A DNA stretch of 54,446 bases from Sedimenticola sp. (lineage in GTDB: Bacteria > Pseudomonadota > Gammaproteobacteria > Chromatiales > Chromatiaceae), in NCBI GenBank assembly GCA_027083925.1, contig JALWMK010000070.1, forward strand, positions 1 to 54,446. The letters are read 5' to 3'. The number at the start of each line of letters is the position of its first letter. The stretch's first letter is position 1. The notes under the pieces are model-generated. The model searched no databases. It was not told where the DNA came from and saw only the letters and a list, made by a program, of their open reading frames with translations. The translations under genes were made by a program, and so were the position numbers. This document shows, in pieces, positions 8,902-15,858 of this stretch.

Positions 8902-9915
8902 TTATAATCCCCACCCCGCCGCCCGTAGCTCAGCTGGATAGAGCGCAGCCCTCCGGAGGCTGAGGTCAGAGGTTCGAATCCTCTCGGGCGGGCCATATAA
9001 AAAATCCCGCTTCAAGCGGGCTTTTTTATATGGTTTGTCCGGGGGCGGATTTGCACCTTTTCCGGTTCGATAAAAGGGCAGCATCTGCCGGTTTGACATT
9101 TCCTTCATTCGGAAAATAAAGTCGCCAAGAGTCTTTTCGTAGTCTGGCTGACTCAAAAGAAATCCACCGTTGTGCCCGCCTTTCATTGTTGCGAAAAACT
9201 TCGGCTGGTTCGCTGCCTGGAATGCTTTTGCACCAAGGCGAAAGGGAACGATCTCGTCCTGCGGGCTGTGCAGCATCAATACTGGTGATTTGACCTGCTT
9301 CAGATAAGCAGCGGTATTGAATTGATAGCGCAGCAGAACCAGCCGGGAAAGTATGGGAAAAAATGAATGCGCCATGTCTTTTGCGGAGCTGAAGGTGGAC
9401 TCAAGGATCACCCGTCCCGGCTGAACCTCTGCGGCCAGTCTTGCCGCAACTGCACCACCGAGGGAGCGCCCGAACAAGATGATGTCTTTGCCGTTGTATT
9501 CTCGTTCATGGGTCAGGTAATTCCATGCTGCCCTGGCATCTTTGTAGAGTCCGGCTTCGCCCGGTTTTCCTTGGCTCTTGCCATAGCCCCGATAGTCGAA
9601 GATAAAGACGTTCAGACCCAGACGGTGAAAGACCTCCAGCGAATCGCCGCGGTGGGAGATGTTGCCTGCATTCCCGTGAAAAAAGAGCAAAACCTGTTTT
9701 GATGCAGGTTGGGGAAGGTACCATCCGTGCAGTTTTATGCCATCTTCTGTTTCCAGGGACACCTCTTCATATTCAAGTCCCCAGTCAGCGGGCGTCTGGC
9801 CAAACTCTGGATACGGGAAAAAGGTCATCGATGGCTGCTGCAGGTACATGGCGCCGTTCAACAGGGCGAGACCCGAAAGCAGCAGCAGGCCGTTTTTTAT
9901 CAGGCGGGTCATCAA
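8902..9915 (-). CDS. Alpha/beta hydrolase (Bem46-like), membrane-anchored, with tRNA-antisense tail
   Basis: A 337-residue frame. Residues ~6-25 are a hydrophobic anchor; the rest to ~280 is an alpha/beta hydrolase. It has the oxyanion segment FFHGNAGN, the nucleophile elbow GRSLGG (Ser), an aspartate in MLHSPQDEIVP and a histidine in KGGHNGG. It resembles the Bem46/YfhR group of serine hydrolases, whose substrate is unknown. Its start overlaps the stop of the DUF2459 gene by four bases. The last ~35 residues are encoded by the complement of a terminator hairpin and of tRNA-Arg, and give the tail PPERIRTSDLSLRRAALYP often seen in databases. They are probably not a functional domain. Confidence 0.85.
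   Translation of the reverse strand: MMTRLIKNGLLLLSGLALLNGAMYLQQPSMTFFPYPEFGQTPADWGLEYEEVSLETEDGIKLHGWYLPQPASKQVLLFFHGNAGNISHRGDSLEVFHRLGLNVFIFDYRGYGKSQGKPGEAGLYKDARAAWNYLTHEREYNGKDIILFGRSLGGAVAARLAAEVQPGRVILESTFSSAKDMAHSFFPILSRLVLLRYQFNTAAYLKQVKSPVLMLHSPQDEIVPFRLGAKAFQAANQPKFFATMKGGHNGGFLLSQPDYEKTLGDFIFRMKEMSNRQMLPFYRTGKGANPPPDKPYKKARLKRDFLYGPPERIRTSDLSLRRAALYPAELRAAGWGL
8903..8908 (+). promoter_or_regulatory. -10 box of the tRNA-Arg promoter
   Basis: A perfect TATAAT lies 11 bases before the tRNA. I see no good -35 box at the right distance. Confidence 0.5.
8919..8995 (+). tRNA. tRNA-Arg (anticodon CCG)
   Basis: The acceptor stem CCGCCCG pairs with CGGGCGG, followed by discriminator G and an encoded CCA. 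The anticodon stem CAGCC/GGCTG closes loop CTCCGGA with anticodon CCG (reads CGG). The T arm is AGAGG-TTCGAAT-CCTCT. The complementary strand of the whole tRNA is read in frame by the overlapping hydrolase gene, which is unusual. Confidence 0.97.
9000..9027. terminator. Bidirectional intrinsic terminator after tRNA-Arg
   Basis: CCCGCT-TCA-AGCGGG is flanked by an A run on the left and a T run on the right, so it can stop transcription on both strands. On the minus strand it lies inside the hydrolase reading frame, before that frame's stop codon. Confidence 0.8.
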
Positions 9916-10631
9916 TGCGCTCTTCCGCTTTGCATTGCTGTGCCAAAGCGGCGCGCCTGGGACATGAGTCCTTCCACGCGTATGGCACGCATGGGGCTGA
10001 AGGGAAGGCCGGCGTTGCCCAGCATCCGGGCGACCCAGACGTTGCAGGTGTTGAACAAATGATAGCGCTCGTTGGATAGGTAGAAGCGGCTGTTTCCATA
10101 GATGCCTGAACCCAGGGGCTGAAGTTTTCCGGTTTCATCTTTAGCGAAACTCCCGGCGATCTTGCGCGAGAGCCGCCTGAAGTCATCAGTGGGCAACTTG
10201 ATTCTGATAATCTCGCTGTTGGGAAAATAGGCCGTCACGGGGGAGGTGAAGCCGACAATGTGCAAGACGCTGGTGGTGGGCAGCAGCGCCGCCTTGGCGA
10301 TGAGTCCAATGCCCGGATCAGGCGTGCGGTAGAAATCCCTGTCGCCCCAGCCCACCTCCAGATAGCGTGAATCGGGAAAATCCTCCAGTACCAGCCAGTC
10401 CCTGGCACCGAGATCGGCGCGATACAGTACGATTCCGGCGTGCCAGCCATGGCTGACCAGGTAGATGGTCTTTGTCGGTGGGTTTGCACTGCGAACGGGA
10501 GGATCCTTGACCGCTGCACTACAGGCGCTGGCGAGGGCTGCGAGAACAAGGATTCCGCTCAGCATCAATCTTCCTCTGCCGGGAAAACGACCCTTGCGGC
10601 TTTGGTTTATCCTGGTAGTGGCGCCAATCAT
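9912..10631 (-). CDS. DUF2459-family lipoprotein
   Basis: A 239-residue protein that overlaps its upstream neighbour (deacetylase) and its downstream neighbour (hydrolase) by four bases each. That supports the start at 10631. An internal ATG (residue 23) would place the lipoprotein signal, ending LASACSA, at the very N-terminus and may be the real start. The rest matches the DUF2459 pattern: IYLVSHGWHAGIVL, VGWGDRDFY and a conserved NTCNVWVARML with cysteine, which gives it the look of an NlpC/P60-like cysteine-histidine fold. No function is established for the family. Confidence 0.8.
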   Translation of the reverse strand: MIGATTRINQSRKGRFPGRGRLMLSGILVLAALASACSAAVKDPPVRSANPPTKTIYLVSHGWHAGIVLYRADLGARDWLVLEDFPDSRYLEVGWGDRDFYRTPDPGIGLIAKAALLPTTSVLHIVGFTSPVTAYFPNSEIIRIKLPTDDFRRLSRKIAGSFAKDETGKLQPLGSGIYGNSRFYLSNERYHLFNTCNVWVARMLGNAGLPFSPMRAIRVEGLMSQARRFGTAMQSGRAH

Positions 10632-11557
10632 GTGGAAAGAACCTGCAGGATGTCATTCCAGGCTTGCGCGAGATTGTTGCGGTTGTAACCGCCGCCGCCC
10701 AGTACCAATAGCCGTTGGCAGGGCAGGGTGGACAGCGCCCGGGCGACCATGCGGTGGGTCTTCGAGGACAGTTGCAGATGGGTGATGGGGTCTCCTGCAA
10801 TACTGTCTGCACCTGCCTGCAGAATACAGAATTCCACATCGAATTTGTTCAGGAAATCCCACGCGGCCGGCCAGCGCTTATCAAACAATGCATCATCTGC
10901 GTCCGGTGGCAGCGGGATATTCATCTTGTATCCCGTGGCGGCTCCTTTACCTGTTTCCACGGCTGCGCCTGTACCCGGGTAGAGAAAACGGCCATCTTCA
11001 TGGAAATCAACAAAGATGAGTGAAGGATCATCCTCAAAAGCGTAGAACACCCCATCGCCATGGTGGGCGTCAATATCGATATAGGCGATATGCTTCAGCC
11101 CGTGGACAAGCTTCAGGTGCTCGATCACGATTCCACAATCGTTGATTGCGCAAAAACCTGCTGCGCCGGTTCGGCGGGCGTGATGCAGCCCCGCGATGGG
11201 CACGAAAGCCTGTGCACATGCGCCGCTCATCAATTGATCTGCGGCATGACACACGGTGCCTGCAACGTTTAGCGATGCTTCCAGCACTCCTTCGAAAGCC
11301 GGGGTATCCCCTTCATCCAGATAACCTTTTCCGGTCTGCGTCTTTCCTTCCAGTAGCTGTACATAGGTTGGTGTGTGAAACAATTCCAGCAATTTTGCAG
11401 GGGCGGAAACCGGAGGAAGGATGTGGGTGTGGTGCGGCAGGCCGCGGCGTTCAAATTCCTGCTGAAATGCACCCATGCGATCGGTGCCGAAAGGATGCGG
11501 GTCGCCAAAGCCGTAACGCGCCAGTTCCGGCCCGAGGTAGACACAGGTATTGCCCAT
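10628..11557 (-). CDS. Histone deacetylase-family (acetoin utilisation-type) deacetylase
   Basis: The start at 11557 is decided by AAAGGAGGT seven bases upstream; longer in-frame starts lack a site. The 309-residue protein has the arginase/HDAC fold signatures: the His-His dyad in LHHARRTGAAGFCAINDCG, the zinc ligands in DIDAHHGDG, and a third ligand in QAGADSIAGDP. LGGGGYN supplies the active-site tyrosine region. All metal ligands appear present, so it should be an active zinc amidohydrolase on acetylated lysine, polyamine or a small molecule. It is the first gene of a three-gene operon with four-base overlaps. Confidence 0.9.
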   Translation of the reverse strand: MGNTCVYLGPELARYGFGDPHPFGTDRMGAFQQEFERRGLPHHTHILPPVSAPAKLLELFHTPTYVQLLEGKTQTGKGYLDEGDTPAFEGVLEASLNVAGTVCHAADQLMSGACAQAFVPIAGLHHARRTGAAGFCAINDCGIVIEHLKLVHGLKHIAYIDIDAHHGDGVFYAFEDDPSLIFVDFHEDGRFLYPGTGAAVETGKGAATGYKMNIPLPPDADDALFDKRWPAAWDFLNKFDVEFCILQAGADSIAGDPITHLQLSSKTHRMVARALSTLPCQRLLVLGGGGYNRNNLAQAWNDILQVLST

Positions 11558-11652
11558 GAAAAAATACCTCCTTTGGGAGTTGTCGAATTCTTCCGGGCTT
11601 CTGTCCCGTGCCCCTTTTCGTGGATGCAATCGATCCAGAACCCCGGGGAACG

Positions 11653-12012
11653 CTATTCCTTGACAATCTCCACGGCCTGCACGAAGAGAATACTGGGAAA
11701 CTCTCTTTTCAGGGTATTGCTGAAGAAGTTCTTCATGGTGATACCCTGGGAATAGCGAATCAGGGCGCCATCAGCTACTGTCTGTTTTTGTGTGGCTATC
11801 CAGATTTTCTGGTCTCCCTGCTGTACTTCGATGTAGGTATAGTTGTTGGTCGGAATAGTGCTGATAACAGTGCCCTCGTTGACGAGGGCTTTTCCGCCAT
11901 TGTCCGGTGATGCATTCATGGGTTGTGGTATGGATGGGTGCCCCTTGGGCAGGGTTTCCGCCATGCCCGGCGTGGAAAAAGCAAACAGCAGGCTGAAAAT
12001 GATTGTTTTCAT
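11653..12012 (-). CDS. Small periplasmic OB-fold-like protein, NrfJ-related family (copy 1)
   Basis: The start at 12012 is chosen because GGAG lies six bases upstream and a signal peptide begins there (cleavage after GMAE-like). The mature ~100 residues match a small family annotated as NrfJ-related: LPKGHPSI near the start, then GTVISTIPTNNYTYIEVQQG and KIWIATQ. An (N)FFSNTLKREFPSILFV end completes the match. It is a close paralogue of the protein at 24705-25067; even the leader ATGGAGCC...ATGAAAAC is conserved. I infer an OB-like beta barrel in the periplasm. No redox motif is present, and the function is unknown. A 45-bp mobile-element relic lies just upstream, between promoter region and gene. 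Confidence 0.75.
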   Translation of the reverse strand: MKTIIFSLLFAFSTPGMAETLPKGHPSIPQPMNASPDNGGKALVNEGTVISTIPTNNYTYIEVQQGDQKIWIATQKQTVADGALIRYSQGITMKNFFSNTLKREFPSILFVQAVEIVKE

Positions 12013-12029
12013 AATTGGCTCCATCATTT

Positions 12030-12074
12030 GGGCACCTCTATTATTCCCCCGCCGGGTTAATAATAGAGGTGCCC
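12030..12074. mobile_element. Family 1 element, minimal 45-bp copy with target duplication
   Basis: The left end GGGCACCTCTATTATTC and right end TAATAATAGAGGTGCCC are inverted copies of each other over 16 bases and enclose only ~11 bases. It is flanked by ATTT on both sides (12026-12029 and 12075-12078), a 4-bp target duplication. The ends match those of the longer copies at 50782 and 53197. As RNA it would form a strong hairpin in the leader of the NrfJ-like gene. Confidence 0.8.
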
Positions 12075-12343
12075 ATTTGTTCATTTTCCTGAAAAGCGCA
12101 TGTAAAGGAGGCAGGAATTCGACCACCTTTGCAGGAGTACTTGATTTATTGAACATTCAACTATACCACCATTTTTCGCAGACGAAGCAAGCATTCCCGG
12201 GGATGCTACGGAAGTTATTCACCTGGCATCACCTATATTGGTGCCGGGTTAATAAATAATAGTGCAATGGCAGGAACCGGGGTCTGCCGGGAGCTAGGTC
12301 TGTGGATATTCAGGGCAAGGGTGTTTATACTCTTTAGGATAGA

Positions 12344-12501
12344 CCTGAATCCATGGGTTCATGACGGCGCATAGCGCAAGTTCTGGATCCCCCAGCGGTT
12401 CAAAAAATGCCCGCTTAACCTGAGTGAGGCGAGGATTTTTTGATCCCACCGGGAAATCAATAGCATACGCCCTGCATCCGCTCTGAACCCACGGATTCAG
12501 G
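12344..12501. mobile_element. Family 2 element (MITE-like), complete 158-bp copy
   Basis: It begins CCTGAATCCATGGGTTCA and ends TGAACCCACGGATTCAGG, an 18-bp inverted repeat with one mismatch. It is flanked by the 5-bp direct repeat ATAGA (12339-12343 and 12502-12506). Related copies occur at 36962, 45444 and 50695. No gene is seen in the surrounding 12075-12610 stretch; open frames there fall in the element and are not convincing. Confidence 0.8.
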
Positions 12502-12610
12502 ATAGAAAGAACGATAAAATGGAATGGTTTGAGATGCCGCATAAACGGAAGCCTTGTCTGTTTTGCACGGGAAGGCCTTCGTTTACCACGATACCGAATA
12601 GGTGGGCCGA

Positions 12611-13969
12611 GTGATCAAGATAATGATTGTTGGAGGAGGGAGTGGTGGTACGGCGCTGCTGCCGATTTTGCATGAATATCCCGAGATCGAGGTGGTGGGC
12701 GTAGTGGATATACGCGATGATGCACCGGGAGTGCTTCTTGCCAAAAAGCTGGGGATACCCACCGAAAATCGCTATTGCGTCCTGCTGGAGCAGCTGGATG
12801 TCGATATTGTTATTGATGTGTCCGGCAGCAGGAGTGTCTCGGAAGATCTCTGCGCCAGAATGGCCAGGAAATCCATCGAACTGATCGAGGGGATCAGTGC
12901 AAATCTGCTTTTCAAGCTTATCGATGAGCGGAGGACGCGAGAGAAAGAAGCGCTTGGCAGGCTGCGGGAGCAGGAGGCTCTTTACAGGATCGGGATCATG
13001 CTGACTTCCTCCGAGAGTGAGGACAAGCTACTGTCCACCATTCTTGATTGCGCCACCAGCCTGACGCAGACACCCGCCGGCAGTATCGCGCTCTATGATG
13101 ATTCCGAGGGCCGCATGGAACTGGTTGCCACACATGGCTTCAGCAAGAGCATTCCCCTCAACAATACCTGGGAGATAAGGGGTGGTGGCCTGACCGAGTA
13201 TATTCTCAACGAGAATGCCGTTATTACCATAAAGGATCTTGAAAAGTTTGAAAGAGTCCCCGTTGATGAGCTTTTGAAAGAAGGACTCCGTTCCCTGGTT
13301 GCCACCCCGCTGGTTGCAGACAGAAGAATCATTGGCATCCTTTATGTGGATGATTTTGTGCCGCGTGATTTTTCCGCCAAAGAAGAGTCGATTCTTTCCT
13401 TGCTGGCCACTCAGGCGGCGATAGCGATAGGGAAGATGCAGCTGTATGAAAAAATGAAAAGGCTTGCGACCACGGATGGGTTGACCGGCCTCTGCAATCA
13501 CCGAAATTTTGTGAAGGCGCTGCGCAAGGAGCTTAGGCGCTCCAGACGCTATGGACATCAGCTGTCAGTAATTATTCTCGATGTAGACCACTTCAAGATT
13601 TACAACGATACCAACGGACACCTCAAGGGAAACATTGCACTGAAGAAAGTTACGGCAACCATGAAAGCCGAGATCAGGAACGTCGATACTCTCGCCAGGT
13701 ATGGAGGGGAAGAGTTTGCCATTATCCTGCCGGAAACGGACAGGACGCAGGCGCTCAATATGGCTGCGAGAATGTGCCAGGCCGTAGAACGGGAGAAATT
13801 TCCCGGCGAGGAGACGCAGCCGCAGAATACGCTGACGATCAGTGCGGGTGTCGCAACTTTTCCTGCAGATGCTGAAACAGAGGAGGAGCTTCTTGAAAAA
13901 GCCGACAGCGCACTTTATACCGCAAAGCATGCTGGAAGAAACCAGGCAGTTCTCTATCAAGGTGAGTGA
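12611..13969 (+). CDS. Rossmann-like + GAF + GGDEF diguanylate cyclase
   Basis: A GTG start at 12611 is preferred because AGGTGG lies five bases upstream; 12602 (GTG) is possible. Residues ~1-110 look like a nucleotide-binding Rossmann domain: IKIMIVGGGSGGTALLPIL, then VVGVVDIRDDAPG, LAKKLGIPT and DIVIDVSG, as in NAD-dependent dehydrogenases or CoA-binding proteins. A GAF domain (~125-280) and a GGDEF domain (~290-450) follow. The latter has DGLTGLCNHRNF, an intact GGEEF active site and ISAGVATFP, so cyclic di-GMP synthesis is expected. The RxxD inhibitory site is not seen before GGEEF. The N-terminal fusion suggests a nucleotide or redox input. Confidence 0.9.
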   Translation: MIKIMIVGGGSGGTALLPILHEYPEIEVVGVVDIRDDAPGVLLAKKLGIPTENRYCVLLEQLDVDIVIDVSGSRSVSEDLCARMARKSIELIEGISANLLFKLIDERRTREKEALGRLREQEALYRIGIMLTSSESEDKLLSTILDCATSLTQTPAGSIALYDDSEGRMELVATHGFSKSIPLNNTWEIRGGGLTEYILNENAVITIKDLEKFERVPVDELLKEGLRSLVATPLVADRRIIGILYVDDFVPRDFSAKEESILSLLATQAAIAIGKMQLYEKMKRLATTDGLTGLCNHRNFVKALRKELRRSRRYGHQLSVIILDVDHFKIYNDTNGHLKGNIALKKVTATMKAEIRNVDTLARYGGEEFAIILPETDRTQALNMAARMCQAVEREKFPGEETQPQNTLTISAGVATFPADAETEEELLEKADSALYTAKHAGRNQAVLYQGE

Positions 13970-14011
13970 TCCACCAGCGCGGCTGGTTCATGTGCTTCGG
14001 AAAGTCAGGTT

Positions 14012-14335
14012 TTGCTCCTTGCCGTCATTTGGAGATGGAAACCATTGTTGGATCAGCTGATCGGCATTGTCGCCGTTGTCATTTCCAGCTTTGTACTGAT
14101 TGAGCGCTATGGCATTCCGGATGCAGGCACTGCGTTGGGCTATTTCCTGTTTGGGGCGCTGTTCGTTACTCTGGGCGTATTCATTGGAAAAATGCTCGAT
14201 GCCAGCACGCTTCATTTGCTGATACTTGCGCAGTGGAATGTGAATATCTCTTTGATGGTCATCGGTTATTCGACCATCGTTGCAGCATTGGCTGGTTGGG
14301 GTAGCGCAATTTTCCGGATTTGCAAATCCCGATAG
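14012..14335 (+). CDS. Small hydrophobic membrane protein of unknown function
   Basis: A frame of up to 107 residues beginning at TTG, with three predicted membrane helices: ~16-30 (LIGIVAVVISSFVLI), ~43-60 (YFLFGALFVTLGVFIG) and ~78-98 (ISLMVIGYSTIVAALAGW). No clear ribosome-binding site is seen, and the start may be a later TTG (14048). The hydrophobic pattern argues for a real membrane protein over the opposite-strand frame. I do not recognise the family. It lies 42 bases after the GGDEF gene and could be co-transcribed. Confidence 0.45.
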   Translation: MLLAVIWRWKPLLDQLIGIVAVVISSFVLIERYGIPDAGTALGYFLFGALFVTLGVFIGKMLDASTLHLLILAQWNVNISLMVIGYSTIVAALAGWGSAIFRICKSR

Positions 14336-14394
14336 GGCGCCCCGAAAAATCCGGTTTTCTTCGCCCTGGTGCAATTTCCGGGATAAGGCGCGGG

Positions 14395-14424
14395 CAAAAA
14401 AAGCCCGGGTGGAGAACCCGGGGC
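14395..14424 (-). terminator. Intrinsic terminator of the DsrC-like gene
   Basis: On the minus strand GCCCCGGGT-TCTCC-ACCCGGGC is followed by seven T. It lies ~120 bases downstream of the minus-strand gene at 14545-14907. Confidence 0.75.
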
Positions 14425-14544
14425 AAAGTAAGGGGTCGAACAAAAAAGAGTTACATCATCAAGGGAACTCGGATTGAGTTGTGAACCGGCGTTTTGCGTA
14501 CGATTTGCCTCGTCCGGATCTGGATCAGAGTGTCCCTGATTCGG

Positions 14545-14907
14545 TTATTGCATGTGATTTCTTATGTCTTCTCCAGGATCAGGCAAGCCAGCGATACGCC
14601 AGACTTCGGCGCAGCTTCCAAACAGTTTCTTGAATTCTTCGCGCTCCAGTCCGCTGCCACGGCAGAGATTGCGTATTGGCGGGATGGCGCCAAGCCGTAG
14701 GTAGCGGTCGCGGATAAAGAGTATCGCCTGCCAGTGTTTTTCCTGCAAAGCGCCAATTCCATCGTGCATGGCGATGGCTGCAGCAACTTCCTCGGTCCAG
14801 TCCTGGGGATCCAGCAAAAAGCCATACTCGTCGAATCGGAGTGAATCCAGCAAATTTCCGGCATTGAATGCCGGACGTCCTTTTTCAAGTGGAATCATGT
14901 TTTTCAT
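14545..14907 (-). CDS. DsrC/TusE-family protein lacking the C-terminal redox cysteines
   Basis: A 120-residue protein; the start at 14907 (MKNMIPLEK) is chosen because the upstream in-frame start gives an unrelated leader. The family pattern is clear: DEYGFLLDPQDWTEEVA, ALQEKHWQAILFIRDRYL, PPIRNL, LFGSC and RIAGLPDP. Canonical DsrC ends in AGLPKPTGCV with two redox cysteines, and TusE keeps one. Here the end is AGLPDPGEDIRNHMQ with neither; the one remaining cysteine (FGSC) is at another place. It therefore belongs to the regulatory-type homologues without sulfur-carrier cysteines. It cannot carry sulfur like DsrC; a regulatory or binding role is inferred. Confidence 0.8.
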   Translation of the reverse strand: MKNMIPLEKGRPAFNAGNLLDSLRFDEYGFLLDPQDWTEEVAAAIAMHDGIGALQEKHWQAILFIRDRYLRLGAIPPIRNLCRGSGLEREEFKKLFGSCAEVWRIAGLPDPGEDIRNHMQ

Positions 14908-15037
14908 ATTGCGCCTATTGCTTGTTTCGGGATCTTGTGCCAGCGACAACAATAATACGACTGCTGCACCCATAGAAATAGTATTTTGTCCTATAGATAG
15001 TACTAATTGTTATCAGTAGTGGAAAACTCCTGTATTT

Positions 15038-15811
15038 TCAATAAATAACCATTTGCATCCCAATAAGCAGCAGAGCAACGGCAAGGACTCTTCGTACATA
15101 CTGTTCGGGCAGGCGGGTGCCCAGTTTCGCCCCCAGCCATACGCCGGGCGCGGCGCCCAACACCAGGCTGCCAAGCAATGGAAAATCGACATTCCCCAGT
15201 TGCCAGTGCCCCAGTGCGGCGACACCAACCAGAGGAACCGCATGCATCAGATCCGTTCCCACAACAGAAATCGCCGGCAATAGCGGGTACAGCAGTATCA
15301 GCACGGCGGCGCCGACTGCCCCCGAGCCTATGGAACTCAGGGTAACCAGAAAGCCGAGCAATGCGCCCATCAGGATGGTCAGATATCCGGTGTGCCGGGT
15401 ATTGCTCAGGGGGTGTTTTTCCCCCCGTTCCTTGTTGTTTTTCCGCAAGGAGAGCAACATGGCTGAGGCAGTTAATACCAGCATTACCCCCACAATGTCA
15501 CGGATCAGCCATTGATAGTCTATGTTGTGCTCATCGAGAGATTTGAGCATGACCATGCAGGCAAGAGATGCAGGAATGCTGCCCAGCGCAAGTCGGCCGA
15601 CAATGCCCCAGTTTACTGTTCCTTTGATGTGGTGCAGCCAGGCGCCAATGCTTTTGCTGAACAGGGCGTACACCAGGTCCGTGCCAATGGCGATGGCGGG
15701 GCTGATGCCATAGTGAATCAGAAACGGTGTCATCAGGGCGCCTCCGCCTACCCCGCACAGGCCGATGACCCCGCCCACGGCAAAACCGGCAAATACCAAT
15801 GTCGGATCCAT
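15038..15811 (-). CDS. TauE/SafE-family anion (sulfite) exporter
   Basis: A 257-residue membrane protein with eight hydrophobic segments in two homologous halves. The first half has GVIGLCGVGGGALMTPFLIH and the second LVTLSSIGSGAVGAAVLILLYP, the paired Gly-rich re-entrant motifs of TauE/SafE. The family moves sulfite, sulfoacetate and other anions across the inner membrane. It starts 47 bases after the end of cysI and probably forms the last gene of the sulfate-assimilation operon. Removal of excess sulfite would fit that place. Confidence 0.85.
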   Translation of the reverse strand: MDPTLVFAGFAVGGVIGLCGVGGGALMTPFLIHYGISPAIAIGTDLVYALFSKSIGAWLHHIKGTVNWGIVGRLALGSIPASLACMVMLKSLDEHNIDYQWLIRDIVGVMLVLTASAMLLSLRKNNKERGEKHPLSNTRHTGYLTILMGALLGFLVTLSSIGSGAVGAAVLILLYPLLPAISVVGTDLMHAVPLVGVAALGHWQLGNVDFPLLGSLVLGAAPGVWLGAKLGTRLPEQYVRRVLAVALLLIGMQMVIY

Positions 15812-15858
15812 TTACCAGCAATCTCTGCATCTATTGGCGCATCGCGGGAAATCTTCTT

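Noticed and set aside
13988-14443. Minus-strand frame of 151 codons opposite the small membrane protein
   Set aside because: No signal, motif or ribosome-binding site; low-complexity, polar composition typical of a shadow of a hydrophobic gene, and it overlaps a terminator.
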